From Chlamydiota bacterium (GTDB lineage Bacteria > Auribacterota > Tritonobacteria > UBA1439), in NCBI GenBank assembly GCA_012729785.1, contig JAAYCL010000042.1, positions 59,530 to 123,529 of the forward strand: a stretch of DNA of 64,000 bases, written 5' to 3'. The translations under genes were made by a program, and so were the position numbers. Positions 44,095 to 51,933 of this stretch are shown here, piece by piece. Numbering within the stretch: position 1 is the first letter of the stretch; the number at the start of each line of letters is the position of its first letter. The notes beneath the pieces are model-generated. The model saw only the letters and a list, made by a program, of their open reading frames with translations. It was not told where the DNA came from and made no database searches.

Positions 44095-44247
44095 TTCAAG
44101 ACGCCGCCGCTTCTCGCTGACAGGTCCGGTCTGACGGCACCGCGCATCGTCGACGCGGCATTCGAGCCGCACGGCATCGCCCCGGGAGGCGTCTCGCAAT
44201 CCATCTGCGCCGACGCCGCCCCGCGGCCCGGCGCGGTGCCGGGGTGA
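44095..44247 (+). pseudogene. Possible remnant of a LysR-type regulator
   Basis: A 51-codon frame with no start reads LTAPRIVDAAFEPHGIAPG followed by a short downstream part. It loosely resembles the start of the CysB-like LysR effector domain (pattern of a hydrophobic Asp-x-Ala-Phe, then Gly-Ile-x-Pro). No DNA-binding half is found upstream. The similarity is weak and could be chance. Confidence 0.25.
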
Positions 44248-44289
44248 AACGGGCGCCTGTTCCCGGACGGTGCGTGGCGAAAACGGGCG

Positions 44290-45807
44290 GTGAGGAAGAT
44301 GGACCTCGTCTATATCGTCGTGCCGGCGTTGCTGCTTGCCATCGCCCTGGCCGCTGTCTGGCTCGACCGCTGGAGCGTCCCGGTCATACTGGTCGCCCTT
44401 GGCGCGGGCATCCTCTTCGGCAGCGATATCCTGGGGCTCTGGCACTTCGACGATATCGAGCTGGCCAACAGTGTCGCAAACCTCGCCTTGGTGTTCATCC
44501 TGTTCGACGGCGGCTTCTCCACCAAACGCTCCAACTTCCAGGCAGTCGCGCTCCCTGCGGGCGGTCTCGCCACCTGGGGCGTGGTGCTCACGGCGCTGGT
44601 GACCTTCGGGGTCCTGCACGGCTGGTGCAACTGGCCGCTTCACAAAGCGCTTTTGCTCGCCGCCATCATCTCCTCCACCGACGCGGCGGCGATCTTCTCG
44701 ATGCTCCGCCGCCAATCCCTGCCGCCGAAGCTGTCGTCCATCGTCGAGATCGAAAGCGCCGCCAACGACCCGATGGCGATCCTGCTCACCGTGGCGGTGA
44801 TCGACGGGATCACCTCCGCCCGCGCCGCCTGGCTGACCTCCATGGCGGTCTTCGTCTGGAAGTTCGCGGTCGGGCCGATCTGCGGATGGTATCTCGCCAA
44901 GGCGGCGCTGTGGCTGTTCAATCGTCTTCATCCGCAAGACCGCGGCCACTACTACGTCCTTTCATTGGGGATCATCCTGTTCATCTACGGCCTGACCGAG
45001 ATGATCAACGGCAGCGGAATGCTGGCGGTGTTCGTCGCGGGCTATCTGCTGGGGAATCGTCCATTCGTCCACAAGCAAGGGGTGGCGAATTTCTCATCCG
45101 CGGTCTCCACCGTCGCCAACGTCGGCATGTTCGCCCTGATGGGGCTCCAGGTCTTCCCGCATCAGTGGGGGGAGATCTGGGGGGACGGCATCCTGTTGTT
45201 CCTCGTACTGACGCTGCTCGCGCGGCCTCTCGCGGTATGGGTGGGCACGGCGGGCATGCGGCTCGGCTGGAAAAGCAAGACATTCATCGCGTGGGCCGGT
45301 CTTCGGGGTTCGGTGCCCATCGTCCTGGCCACCTATCCGGCGGCGGCGGGGCTCGCCATCGGACAGGAGGTCTTCAACCTCGTCTTCTTCGCCGTTCTGT
45401 TGTCCATCGCGCTGCAAGGTTCCACGCTGGGGTGGCTGGCGCGGCTGCTCGGCCTCACCTGCCCCGCGAGGCCGATCCCCCTGTTCGATCTGGAGCTTGT
45501 CACCATGGCCGAAAGCGACTTGGATCTGATGGTGGTGGATCTGCCGGGCCCGCGGGGCGCAATCGGGCCCGCCATCTCCGAGTTGCGGCTCCCCGCCGGC
45601 TCGGCGATCATCCTGATAACGCGGGACAAGGACATAGTGGTCCCCAAGGGTTCGGTGTATCTGCAAGGGTGGGATCGGGTGACCGTGCTCGCGCATGCCA
45701 AGGACCACGAGATCATTCGTTCCGTTCTCATGGACGCGTTCACCGCCGCGGTGCGGCGATCGGACGCGGATGGGGGGTTTGACACCGCCCGGCGGGCGAT
45801 ATCCTGA
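44290..45807 (+). CDS. CPA1 family K+/H+ (or Na+/H+) antiporter, NhaP2/CvrA type
   Basis: The protein should exchange monovalent cations for protons at the inner membrane, for volume and pH control. The 505-residue product has about a dozen membrane segments, with the transport-core motifs FDGGFSTKRSNF, SSTDAAAIFSML and EIESAANDPMAILLT characteristic of NhaP2. A C-terminal cytosolic domain (from about 400) resembles the RCK/TrkA-C ligand-binding domain found in the NhaP2 type. The GTG at 44290 has no ribosome site; the ATG at 44299, preceded by GGTGAGG, may be the true start. Confidence 0.88.
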   Translation: MRKMDLVYIVVPALLLAIALAAVWLDRWSVPVILVALGAGILFGSDILGLWHFDDIELANSVANLALVFILFDGGFSTKRSNFQAVALPAGGLATWGVVLTALVTFGVLHGWCNWPLHKALLLAAIISSTDAAAIFSMLRRQSLPPKLSSIVEIESAANDPMAILLTVAVIDGITSARAAWLTSMAVFVWKFAVGPICGWYLAKAALWLFNRLHPQDRGHYYVLSLGIILFIYGLTEMINGSGMLAVFVAGYLLGNRPFVHKQGVANFSSAVSTVANVGMFALMGLQVFPHQWGEIWGDGILLFLVLTLLARPLAVWVGTAGMRLGWKSKTFIAWAGLRGSVPIVLATYPAAAGLAIGQEVFNLVFFAVLLSIALQGSTLGWLARLLGLTCPARPIPLFDLELVTMAESDLDLMVVDLPGPRGAIGPAISELRLPAGSAIILITRDKDIVVPKGSVYLQGWDRVTVLAHAKDHEIIRSVLMDAFTAAVRRSDADGGFDTARRAIS

Positions 45808-45929
45808 AGACCGCGCCGCACGGACGAGGCCGCGGAAGGAGATGGCGAACGGTCGCCCGACAGCGCGGAGGCGCGCGGAACAGTCGCGCGCCGCCACGGT
45901 GAACGGCGGCCCGAACCATGGAGGAGATC

Positions 45930-46277
45930 ATGCGTGTGATGTTGAAGCGGGCGTATGATCCGCCGGCCGCGTCGGACGGCGCCCGGATTCTCGTGGATCG
46001 TCTCTGGCCGCGCGGATTGTCCAAGGTCGGGGCGAAACTCGATTGCTGGCTCAAGGAGGTCGCGCCGACAACCGAACTCCGGCGATGGTACGGGCATGAT
46101 CCGAAGAAGTGGCGCGAGTTCGAGGAACGGTATCGGATCGAGATCGGGCGCAACCCCGCGATGGCCGAGCTTCGACGGCGTGCCCGTCGGGGGAACGTCA
46201 CGCTTGTCTACGCCGCGAGGGATCAGGCGCACAACGAAGCTGTCGTACTGAAGAAGATACTGGACGGGGGGGCGTGA
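45930..46277 (+). CDS. DUF488 family protein
   Basis: Small protein of a family without an assigned reaction. The 115-residue product shows the family core: VMLKRAYDPP, DGARILVDRLWPRGLSK, WLKEVAPTTELRRWYGHDP and LVYAARDQAHNEAVVL. The ATG at 45930 is preferred because GGAGGAG lies just upstream; an ATG at 45918 is in frame but would place that site inside the gene. It lies between the antiporter and homospermidine synthase on the same strand. Confidence 0.88.
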   Translation: MRVMLKRAYDPPAASDGARILVDRLWPRGLSKVGAKLDCWLKEVAPTTELRRWYGHDPKKWREFEERYRIEIGRNPAMAELRRRARRGNVTLVYAARDQAHNEAVVLKKILDGGA

Positions 46278-46408
46278 GGACCGGTTCCGGCGCGACGCCG
46301 GCACGCACGGATCCTCGGCCGCCCCGCCGCCGCGCCCCGCGGCCAACGACGCCGCAAGGCGCGCGCACTGGCGGCTCGGCGCCGGGGAAGCGCATCCGGG
46401 AGGAGAAG

Positions 46409-47854
46409 ATGACCGTTGCATCGAACGCGGCACGGGCACCGGAGACGTTCAATGGCCGCATCCTGATGATCGGATGCGGAAGCATCGGACAGGCCGTTCT
46501 GCCGATCATCGGCCGGCATCTCGAGGGGATTCAGACGCGGATGACCGTCCTTTCGGCCGACGAATCCGGGCGGGGGATCGCAGAGCGTTTCGGCACGAAG
46601 TTCATCCACTGCATCCTGACGCCCGGCAACTACCGCAGGGTGTTGAAGAACTACGTTCGCGACGGCGATCTCATGTTGAATCTCTCCGTCGACATCTCCA
46701 GCCTGGACCTGATCCGGTTCTGCGCGGAACGAAACGCGCTGTACGTGGACACCTCGATAGAGCCGTGGCCGGGCGTATTCGACAACCCGATGCTGGAGCT
46801 TCACCAGCGGACGAACTACGCCATCCGCGCCGGGGTCATCGATCTTGCGCGGGAATTGGGGCCCGATGCGCCTACCGCCGTGGTCGATCACGGCGCCAAT
46901 CCGGGGCTGGTCTCCCACTTCGTCAAACGCGCCCTCGTCGACCTGGATCGGAGCATCCGCGGCGGGAACGCGCGACCGTCGCGCCGCGAGGAATGGGCGA
47001 ACCTTGCGCGTGAACTCAAGATAACCGCGATTCAGATATCCGAGCGCGACACGCAAGCCAGCCAGCGGCCGAAGCGCCAAAGGGAGTTCATCAACACCTG
47101 GTCCATAGACGGGTTCGTGGACGAGTTGATGCAGCCGAGCGAGCTGTCCTTCGGCACCTTCGAAAAACGGCGGCCGAAGGGGGCGCACGAGCATCGCCCC
47201 GGCTCCGGGACCCTGTACCTGGAGCGCCCCGGGGCGAGCACCTTTGCGCGCAGCTGGGTCCCCTCGATCGGCGGTTTCCAGGGGATGCTGGTGACCCATG
47301 ACGAGATCTTCTCGATCGCCGACTACCTGTCGATTCGCGGCCCCGGCGAGTTCCTGTACCGGCCGAGCGTGATGTTTGTCTACCATCCCTGCGATGATGC
47401 GATGCTGTCCGCGCTGGAACTGGAGGGGGGGGGATGGATCCTGCAACCCAGCTGCCGGCGCCTCGGCAAGGATATCGTGGAGGGGATGGACGAGCTCGGG
47501 GTCTTGCTGATCGGTCACGAAAGAAACGCGTACTGGTACGGCTCACAGCTCTCGATCAGGGAGGCGCGCCGGCACGTGGACTACGCAAACGCGACGACCG
47601 TGCAGGTCACGGCGGGGGCCGTCGCCGCCGTCCTGTGGGCCATGCGCAACCCGCGACGGGGCGTGATCGAGCCCGAGGATCTGGACTACGAGGATTGCCT
47701 CGCAACGGCGGAGCCCTATCTGGGACGCCTCGTGGGCGAGTTTACGGACTGGACACCGCTCGACGGCCGCGGCAAGTATTTCCCCGAAAAGCTCGATGTC
47801 GAAAGCCCCTGGCAGTTTCAGAACGTCCGCAGCAGACAGTGGTATGGCGACTGA
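46409..47854 (+). CDS. hss: Homospermidine synthase
   Basis: Hss makes the polyamine homospermidine from putrescine units using NAD as a hydride shuttle. The 481-residue protein belongs to the saccharopine-dehydrogenase-like fold. It has the NAD-binding MIGCGSIGQAVL (20-31), NLSVDISSLDLIRFC, YVDTSIEPWPG, VDHGANPGLVSHF, and the C-terminal domain ending DVESPWQFQNVRSRQWYGD. The length matches the bacterial enzyme. GGGAGGAGAAG precedes the ATG. No putrescine-forming gene is in the window, so the diamine must come from elsewhere. Confidence 0.9.
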   Translation: MTVASNAARAPETFNGRILMIGCGSIGQAVLPIIGRHLEGIQTRMTVLSADESGRGIAERFGTKFIHCILTPGNYRRVLKNYVRDGDLMLNLSVDISSLDLIRFCAERNALYVDTSIEPWPGVFDNPMLELHQRTNYAIRAGVIDLARELGPDAPTAVVDHGANPGLVSHFVKRALVDLDRSIRGGNARPSRREEWANLARELKITAIQISERDTQASQRPKRQREFINTWSIDGFVDELMQPSELSFGTFEKRRPKGAHEHRPGSGTLYLERPGASTFARSWVPSIGGFQGMLVTHDEIFSIADYLSIRGPGEFLYRPSVMFVYHPCDDAMLSALELEGGGWILQPSCRRLGKDIVEGMDELGVLLIGHERNAYWYGSQLSIREARRHVDYANATTVQVTAGAVAAVLWAMRNPRRGVIEPEDLDYEDCLATAEPYLGRLVGEFTDWTPLDGRGKYFPEKLDVESPWQFQNVRSRQWYGD

Positions 47855-48002
47855 ACGCCGACCGGCGACGGCGGGCCACGTGGCCTGGCGGGCGTCCGCC
47901 GACGATTCGGGGTATGCGTGCCGGCGTCTCGGGCGACGGGGTGAAACGGGTGCCCCTGTCGGGGGGTATGCCCGTTGACCGGATGCGGAGAAGCCCGCGG
48001 AT

Positions 48003-48030
48003 AGAAGAGCCCTCCGCGGAGGGCTCTTCT
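48003..48030. terminator. Perfect 28-base palindrome, bidirectional terminator candidate
   Basis: AGAAGAGCCCTCCG and its exact complement form a 14-bp palindrome with no spacer. It lies between the convergent hss and NifX-like genes, where it could end both transcripts. A T tract is lacking on the plus strand; TTCT/TCTTCT flanks are present. Confidence 0.6.
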
Positions 48031-48057
48031 GCGCCGGGATTGCGCCCCGCGCGCGGG

Positions 48058-48444
48058 TCACGAATGGGCGCACCCTCCGCCCCCCGCATCGTGCCCGGCG
48101 CAGGACGCCTGCCTGTCGAGCTCCGGCAGGCCTCCGGAGGCGAGGGCGGAGAGGGCGTCGGCGACCGTCCCGCCCCCGGCGTGGAAGACGCGAATGCCGG
48201 CTTTGCGAAACCCGGTCAGCGCCCCCATGCCTATGCCACCCGCCACGACGGCGTCCACCGCGCGCCCGCCGATCGCTTTCAGGGGGTTGCACGCCCCCGG
48301 CGCGTGCGCCTTGTCGTCGTTGTGCACCGTCTCGAACGTTTTCGATTCGGTGTCGACGCACAGGAAGATCGGGGCCGATCCGAAGTGGCCGTGGATCGGG
48401 CTCTGGAGCCCCTTCTCCTCCGTGACCGGGATGAACAGTTTCAC
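48058..48444 (-). CDS. NifX/NifB-domain (dinitrogenase Fe-Mo cofactor-like) protein
   Basis: Small iron-sulfur-cluster-carrier-like protein of the NifX/MTH1175 group, widespread also in non-fixing bacteria; its role there is unclear. The 128-residue product has FIPVTEEKGLQSPIHGHFGSAP and the core GGIGMGALTGFRKAGIRVF. The tail is His/Cys/Gly-rich (ASCAGHDAGGGGCAHS), which could bind metal. It starts at a GTG overlapping the stop of the upstream DUF134 gene (GTGA), with AAAGGAGG just ahead. Confidence 0.88.
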   Translation of the reverse strand: MKLFIPVTEEKGLQSPIHGHFGSAPIFLCVDTESKTFETVHNDDKAHAPGACNPLKAIGGRAVDAVVAGGIGMGALTGFRKAGIRVFHAGGGTVADALSALASGGLPELDRQASCAGHDAGGGGCAHS

Positions 48445-48974
48445 TCTGCGCCTCCTTTCGTCGTGTCGCGCGGCATCCTTGCATCCGCCTCTTCCATCCT
48501 CTCCGGTTTCTTCTCCGCGCCGGCGCCGCGCGCGGACCCCCCCGTGCCTCTCCATCCCGGCCCGGCCCCCCGGCGGCCTCGCCGCGCCCTCCCGGCCTGA
48601 CCGCACCCGCACGGGCCCATGCCGCGCCCCGGCCACGCGTCCGCGGGGCCTGGTGTGTCCCTCGCCGGCATCCTGTCTCCTCCGTCCATGGTGATCGGCC
48701 CTCCCTCCATCCTGATCGCCTTCCCGTGCAGCAGGGCATCGGCGATCTTTTTGTGCGCCGCCCCGATAAGGCGGGAAAAGGTGGGGCGGGAGATCCGCAT
48801 CCTTTCCGCCGCCTCCTCATGGTAGGCCCCGTACAGATCGGCAAGCCGTATCGCCTCGACCTCGTCGAGCGGCACAACGACCTCCTCAAGCACGCCTAGA
48901 GGCACCCCCGCGGGCTTGAAGTAGGTGATCCCCGGCACGTGGCAGATGCGTCTCAGGCATTTCGGTCTCGGCAT
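48441..48974 (-). CDS. DUF134 helix-turn-helix protein with a C-terminal DUF5320-like tail
   Basis: The first ~95 residues are a DUF134 domain (MPRPKCLRRICHVPG; HTH region AAERMRISRPTFSRLIGAAH), a predicted DNA-binding protein usually found beside NifX-like genes. From about residue 100 the chain becomes Gly/Arg/Pro-rich (MPARDTPGPADAW, PGRGMGPCGCG), reminiscent of the small DUF5320 proteins that normally stand alone in such clusters, ending in a short charged helix. This suggests a fusion. The ATG has a GGAGGGGG site. It is cotranscribed with the NifX-like gene and may regulate it. Confidence 0.82.
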   Translation of the reverse strand: MPRPKCLRRICHVPGITYFKPAGVPLGVLEEVVVPLDEVEAIRLADLYGAYHEEAAERMRISRPTFSRLIGAAHKKIADALLHGKAIRMEGGPITMDGGDRMPARDTPGPADAWPGRGMGPCGCGQAGRARRGRRGAGPGWRGTGGSARGAGAEKKPERMEEADARMPRDTTKGGAE

Positions 48975-48998
48975 GCGCCCCCTCCGATCGTCGGGGAT

Positions 48999-49027
48999 AT
49001 TATGCACAAATGCTCATTACATGTCAT
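48999..49027 (-). promoter_or_regulatory. Promoter of the DUF134-NifX operon
   Basis: On the minus strand ATGACA (complement of 49022-49027) and CATAAT (complement of 48999-49004) have a 17-base spacer. The stretch is AT-rich compared with its surroundings and contains GCACAAATGC, an incomplete palindrome that could be an operator. Confidence 0.6.
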
Positions 49028-49637
49028 CAGAAAACTACAGGAAGGGACAGTGCGATAAGTCGGGCGGCGCGCGTGCGGAGAGAAGCGGCAGGCGGAAGCT
49101 TGGGAAACAGAGGGCCGTGACGAGGGGCCGCAGTTCGAGCGCATCGCGCAACAACCTCTCGACCCTGAAGGGCCGTTTTGGTAGCATGACGGCGTGGCGA
49201 TCGACGGACCGACGTCGAGAGCCGGGGATGGAAAGAGGAATACACCCCCGGTATCCGAACAATCGAAGTCGACCTCCTGCCGGCCGCCAGGAGGCGGAAC
49301 GCGCCGGGAAAACTCTTTTCGATCGCCATCGCCGACTCCACCGGCGACGGTCACCTCAACCTCGATACAAACCGGGAAACGGATTCTCGAGAGACGGAAC
49401 TGTCCGGCACCATCCCGTTTCGGGGTACGGAAAAGAATCGGGGGCACCCCTCGACTGTTGACCGCGCGCCGGACGCTGCGCATTTCGTACGGGGCGTTGC
49501 GGAATGCCGTCCGCCTGTTCCGGGGCGCCCGGCATCCTCGAACACGCGGCCGCAGCGAAGATCCGCCGCGGCGAGCACGTGCCTTGACGGTCGCCGCTGA
49601 TCCGCACCGCCGCTGGCGTTCATGAAAGGAGGCGACA
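49028..49637. other. Gene-free stretch upstream of rnk
   Basis: No frame here has a start, ribosome site and protein-like composition together; all long frames are Arg/Ser/Pro-rich. One startless frame around 49225-49445 reads somewhat protein-like, including an EF-hand-like ADSTGDGHLNLD, and may be a decayed gene. GC is lower than in the neighbouring core genes. Confidence 0.5.
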
Positions 49638-50054
49638 ATGGCGACACGAAAGCTGTGCGTCACTCGATTCGACAAATCGCGGCTCGAAGAGCTCATCGCC
49701 GTGGCCAAGGAGTTCGGCGATCAGACCCGGAAGGATCTGGAGTTGTTGGCGGGCGAACTGGAGAGGGCGGAAGCGGTCGTATCCAAAAACGTGCCCGCGG
49801 ATGTGGTGACGATGAATTCCAAGGTCGTGCTGCGTGATCTGGATACCTCTGAAGAGATGACCTATATGCTGGTTTTCCCGAGCGATGCGGACATCGAGGA
49901 GGGGGCTATCTCGGTTCTCGCCCCGGTGGGTACGGCGATCCTGGGATACGCCAAAGGGGATGTCGTGGAATGGCCCGTCCCATCCGGGTTGCGCCGCATC
50001 CGCATCGAAAAAATCGTCTACCAGCCCGAAGCGGCCGGCGATTATCACCTGTAG
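49638..50054 (+). CDS. rnk: Rnk-like nucleoside diphosphate kinase regulator (GreA/GreB C-terminal fold)
   Basis: Rnk binds RNA polymerase through a GreA/GreB-like C-terminal domain and affects NDP kinase levels. The 138-residue product has a short N-terminal helical hairpin (KSRLEELIAVAKEFG; RKDLELLAGELERAEAV). It continues with the GreA-type FKBP-like domain: VTMNSKVVLRDLDTSEE, LVFPSDADIEEGAISVLAPVGTAILGYAKGDVVEW. Its short N-terminal hairpin means it should not stimulate transcript cleavage. GAAAGGAGG precedes the ATG. Confidence 0.9.
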   Translation: MATRKLCVTRFDKSRLEELIAVAKEFGDQTRKDLELLAGELERAEAVVSKNVPADVVTMNSKVVLRDLDTSEEMTYMLVFPSDADIEEGAISVLAPVGTAILGYAKGDVVEWPVPSGLRRIRIEKIVYQPEAAGDYHL

Positions 50055-50285
50055 CGCCGACGGTCCGTTGCATGCGGCGGTCTGACGCGCGTGAACGACG
50101 GCGTTCGCGAAGGCGGATACTCGCGCAGCCGCGGGCGCCGGCCGCGGTTCCGTTGCCGCGGATGCGGAGCCGGACTTGCCGCCCGTCTGCGTGCGTTCAC
50201 GCACAGCCAGGCGGCCGGCTACAGCCGGAACGGCCTGCGATTTCGCGCGGAGCAATCCGGGACTTCGATGAGGGGCATCGTGCGT

Positions 50286-50309
50286 GGGGTCGCAGGGGAC
50301 AGCGACCCC
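50286..50309. terminator. Hairpin between rnk and the convergent amidinotransferase gene
   Basis: GGGGTCGC and GCGACCCC form a perfect 8-bp stem with an 8-base loop, between two convergent genes. No T tract follows in either direction. Confidence 0.5.
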
Positions 50310-50330
50310 GTGCCTGCACCTGCAGGCGGG

Positions 50331-51443
50331 TCACCTGACGACCGCCGCCCTCTTTAACGGCTGGGTGGCGCATCGTATGGAGCCGCCCTGGCCGTTATGC
50401 GTTCCGAAATACACCGGATGAACCTTGATGCCGCGCTTGGTCAGTTCAGACCGGATGAAATCGTTACTGATATGATCGTTGTATGACATGATGTAGTTGT
50501 TTTCGTCCACCGGCAGTCCATTCACAGCCAGCCTTGAAGCATCAGCCAGAGGCACCTTGATCAGGTCCCACCCCCGTAGACAGGAGGGGAGGCCCTCCAC
50601 GAACGCCTCTTCGCAGACGATCGCCAGACCGTGACGCGGAATGGACAACACGCAATCCAGATGCAGAATCTGCTCCACCAACGGCACGCGTTCAACGCGA
50701 TATGCGCGGCCCAGTACCTGCTGCAGCCATTCGCATCCCGCCTGATTGGACCCTACCGCCTGATTGAGGGTATTTCCCACCAGGATGGTCTCGTCTAGCA
50801 TCACCAGATCGCCGCCTTCCAGCGCGGGCTCATCCGGCGACGGCATGGCCAGGGGCGCGGCGTGCGGCATGGCGAACCATCGGATATCGCCCTGCCTACA
50901 CCTGGCCGCGAGTATCTCCTTGAACCCCGATATATCCACGCGGCGGAGCATGGTGCGCAGATTGAATTCAATCACCTGGTTGCCGATCACGATCATGTTG
51001 TCGCGGGGAAAATCCTGGGAGTAGCCGTTCGCCAGGATTTCCCGGCCGTAATTCCGGACGATGAAATCCTCGGTTAATTGCATGGGCCGGCACACCCGCA
51101 CCCCCAGGCCGGTCAGGACGTTGATCAACGCCTGGTTTTCCCCTTCCAGCAGTTCCGTTTCGCTCTTGCGTTTGACCGGATGGATCATCTCCGTCCACGA
51201 CAGGCCGGCGGTGGCCCGCGTGTACTCCGCTTCATCCGGAGGCAGTATCTTGAGCGTTTCCTGCAGCCACGGCGCATCCAGTTCCGGCGACTTCCCGTAA
51301 GGCAGTCCGACAATCACTTCCTGCAGGGCGCCGTATTCACTGTCGACGTACACCGGGGTATCGCCGCCGGGCACGGTCCGGCAGCCGGCGAGTGCCAAGC
51401 CGCCGGCCGGCAGGAGCAGGAGGAGGAGGAGATCCCTACGCAT
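50331..51443 (-). CDS. Amidinotransferase-family (guanidino-modifying) enzyme, predicted lipoprotein
   Basis: The 370-residue protein starts with a signal peptide and a perfect lipobox LAGC (Cys21), so it should be exported and lipid-anchored. The rest is an amidinotransferase/arginine-deiminase-superfamily domain: YGALQEVIVGLP, DFPRDNMIVIGNQVIEFNLR, EGGDLVMLDETILVGNT, LHLDCVLSIP and GGSIRCATQPLKR. The last three supply the expected Asp, His and catalytic Cys (about Cys358). Closest by pattern are glycine/inosamine amidinotransferases; donor, acceptor, or a hydrolytic reaction cannot be decided. AAAGGAG precedes the ATG. Base composition is visibly lower in GC than the core genes, suggesting acquisition. 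Confidence 0.85.
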   Translation of the reverse strand: MRRDLLLLLLLPAGGLALAGCRTVPGGDTPVYVDSEYGALQEVIVGLPYGKSPELDAPWLQETLKILPPDEAEYTRATAGLSWTEMIHPVKRKSETELLEGENQALINVLTGLGVRVCRPMQLTEDFIVRNYGREILANGYSQDFPRDNMIVIGNQVIEFNLRTMLRRVDISGFKEILAARCRQGDIRWFAMPHAAPLAMPSPDEPALEGGDLVMLDETILVGNTLNQAVGSNQAGCEWLQQVLGRAYRVERVPLVEQILHLDCVLSIPRHGLAIVCEEAFVEGLPSCLRGWDLIKVPLADASRLAVNGLPVDENNYIMSYNDHISNDFIRSELTKRGIKVHPVYFGTHNGQGGSIRCATQPLKRAAVVR

Positions 51444-51933
51444 CTACGACTCCTTTCGGCTGAGAAAAGTGTTTGGCGTTCGAAACGACCGCTCGCCCTA
51501 CGATCGCGGCATGCCGCGTGGAAGGATATCCCATGCCGACGAAATCGGCCAACGAAATCGGGCAAGGCCATACGCAGCCCATGCACAGCCTGATGGCTGA
51601 TGCCGCGGGGATGCGTCATTCCCGGAATCGAATGTGTGTATTCCGCCACGGCTGCATTGTGCAGGATGGTGTAAGATGGCACAGGGTCGAAAGCCACGGC
51701 CGGGGGGCAGGGATGCCTTCCGCGTGCGGGGAAACCGGTGAAGCCGGTGCGAGATGGACGCAACGGCGGTTGCGTCTTCAGACAGGGCGGATGAGCTGAG
51801 GGCCATAGGATGCGCGCAAGGGGCGCATCTCGACATTCGATGGTTGAGCCCTGATTCCGAACAACGGCATTCTGCTGTCGCGCTGCGCGCGCGGCGCGAT
51901 GCCGACCGTTGGGCTGCAACAGCCACAGACGAC
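51444..51933. other. Gene-free stretch between the amidinotransferase and repeat-protein genes
   Basis: These 490 bases have relatively low GC and no supportable gene. They would hold the promoters of the two divergent neighbours, but I see no clean hexamer pair. The repeat-protein frame is open back to 51754 and could begin there. Confidence 0.5.

Larger units (their letters stand above)
43611..44289. other. Gene-poor region between dapF and the antiporter
   Basis: No convincing gene fits this stretch of about 680 bases. It contains a hairpin just after dapF (43622-43639), a good promoter (43958-43986), a 9-codon ORF with a GGGAG site starting at 44026, and a possible regulator fragment (44095-44247). 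Confidence 0.6.

Noticed and set aside
49021-49461. Plus-strand frame beginning at the ATG at 49021
   Set aside because: Arg/Ser-rich throughout, no ribosome site, and it starts in the promoter of the divergent DUF134 gene.
51473-51799. 108-codon plus-strand frame between the amidinotransferase and repeat-protein genes
   Set aside because: No ribosome site, no domain, and residue composition of random sequence.
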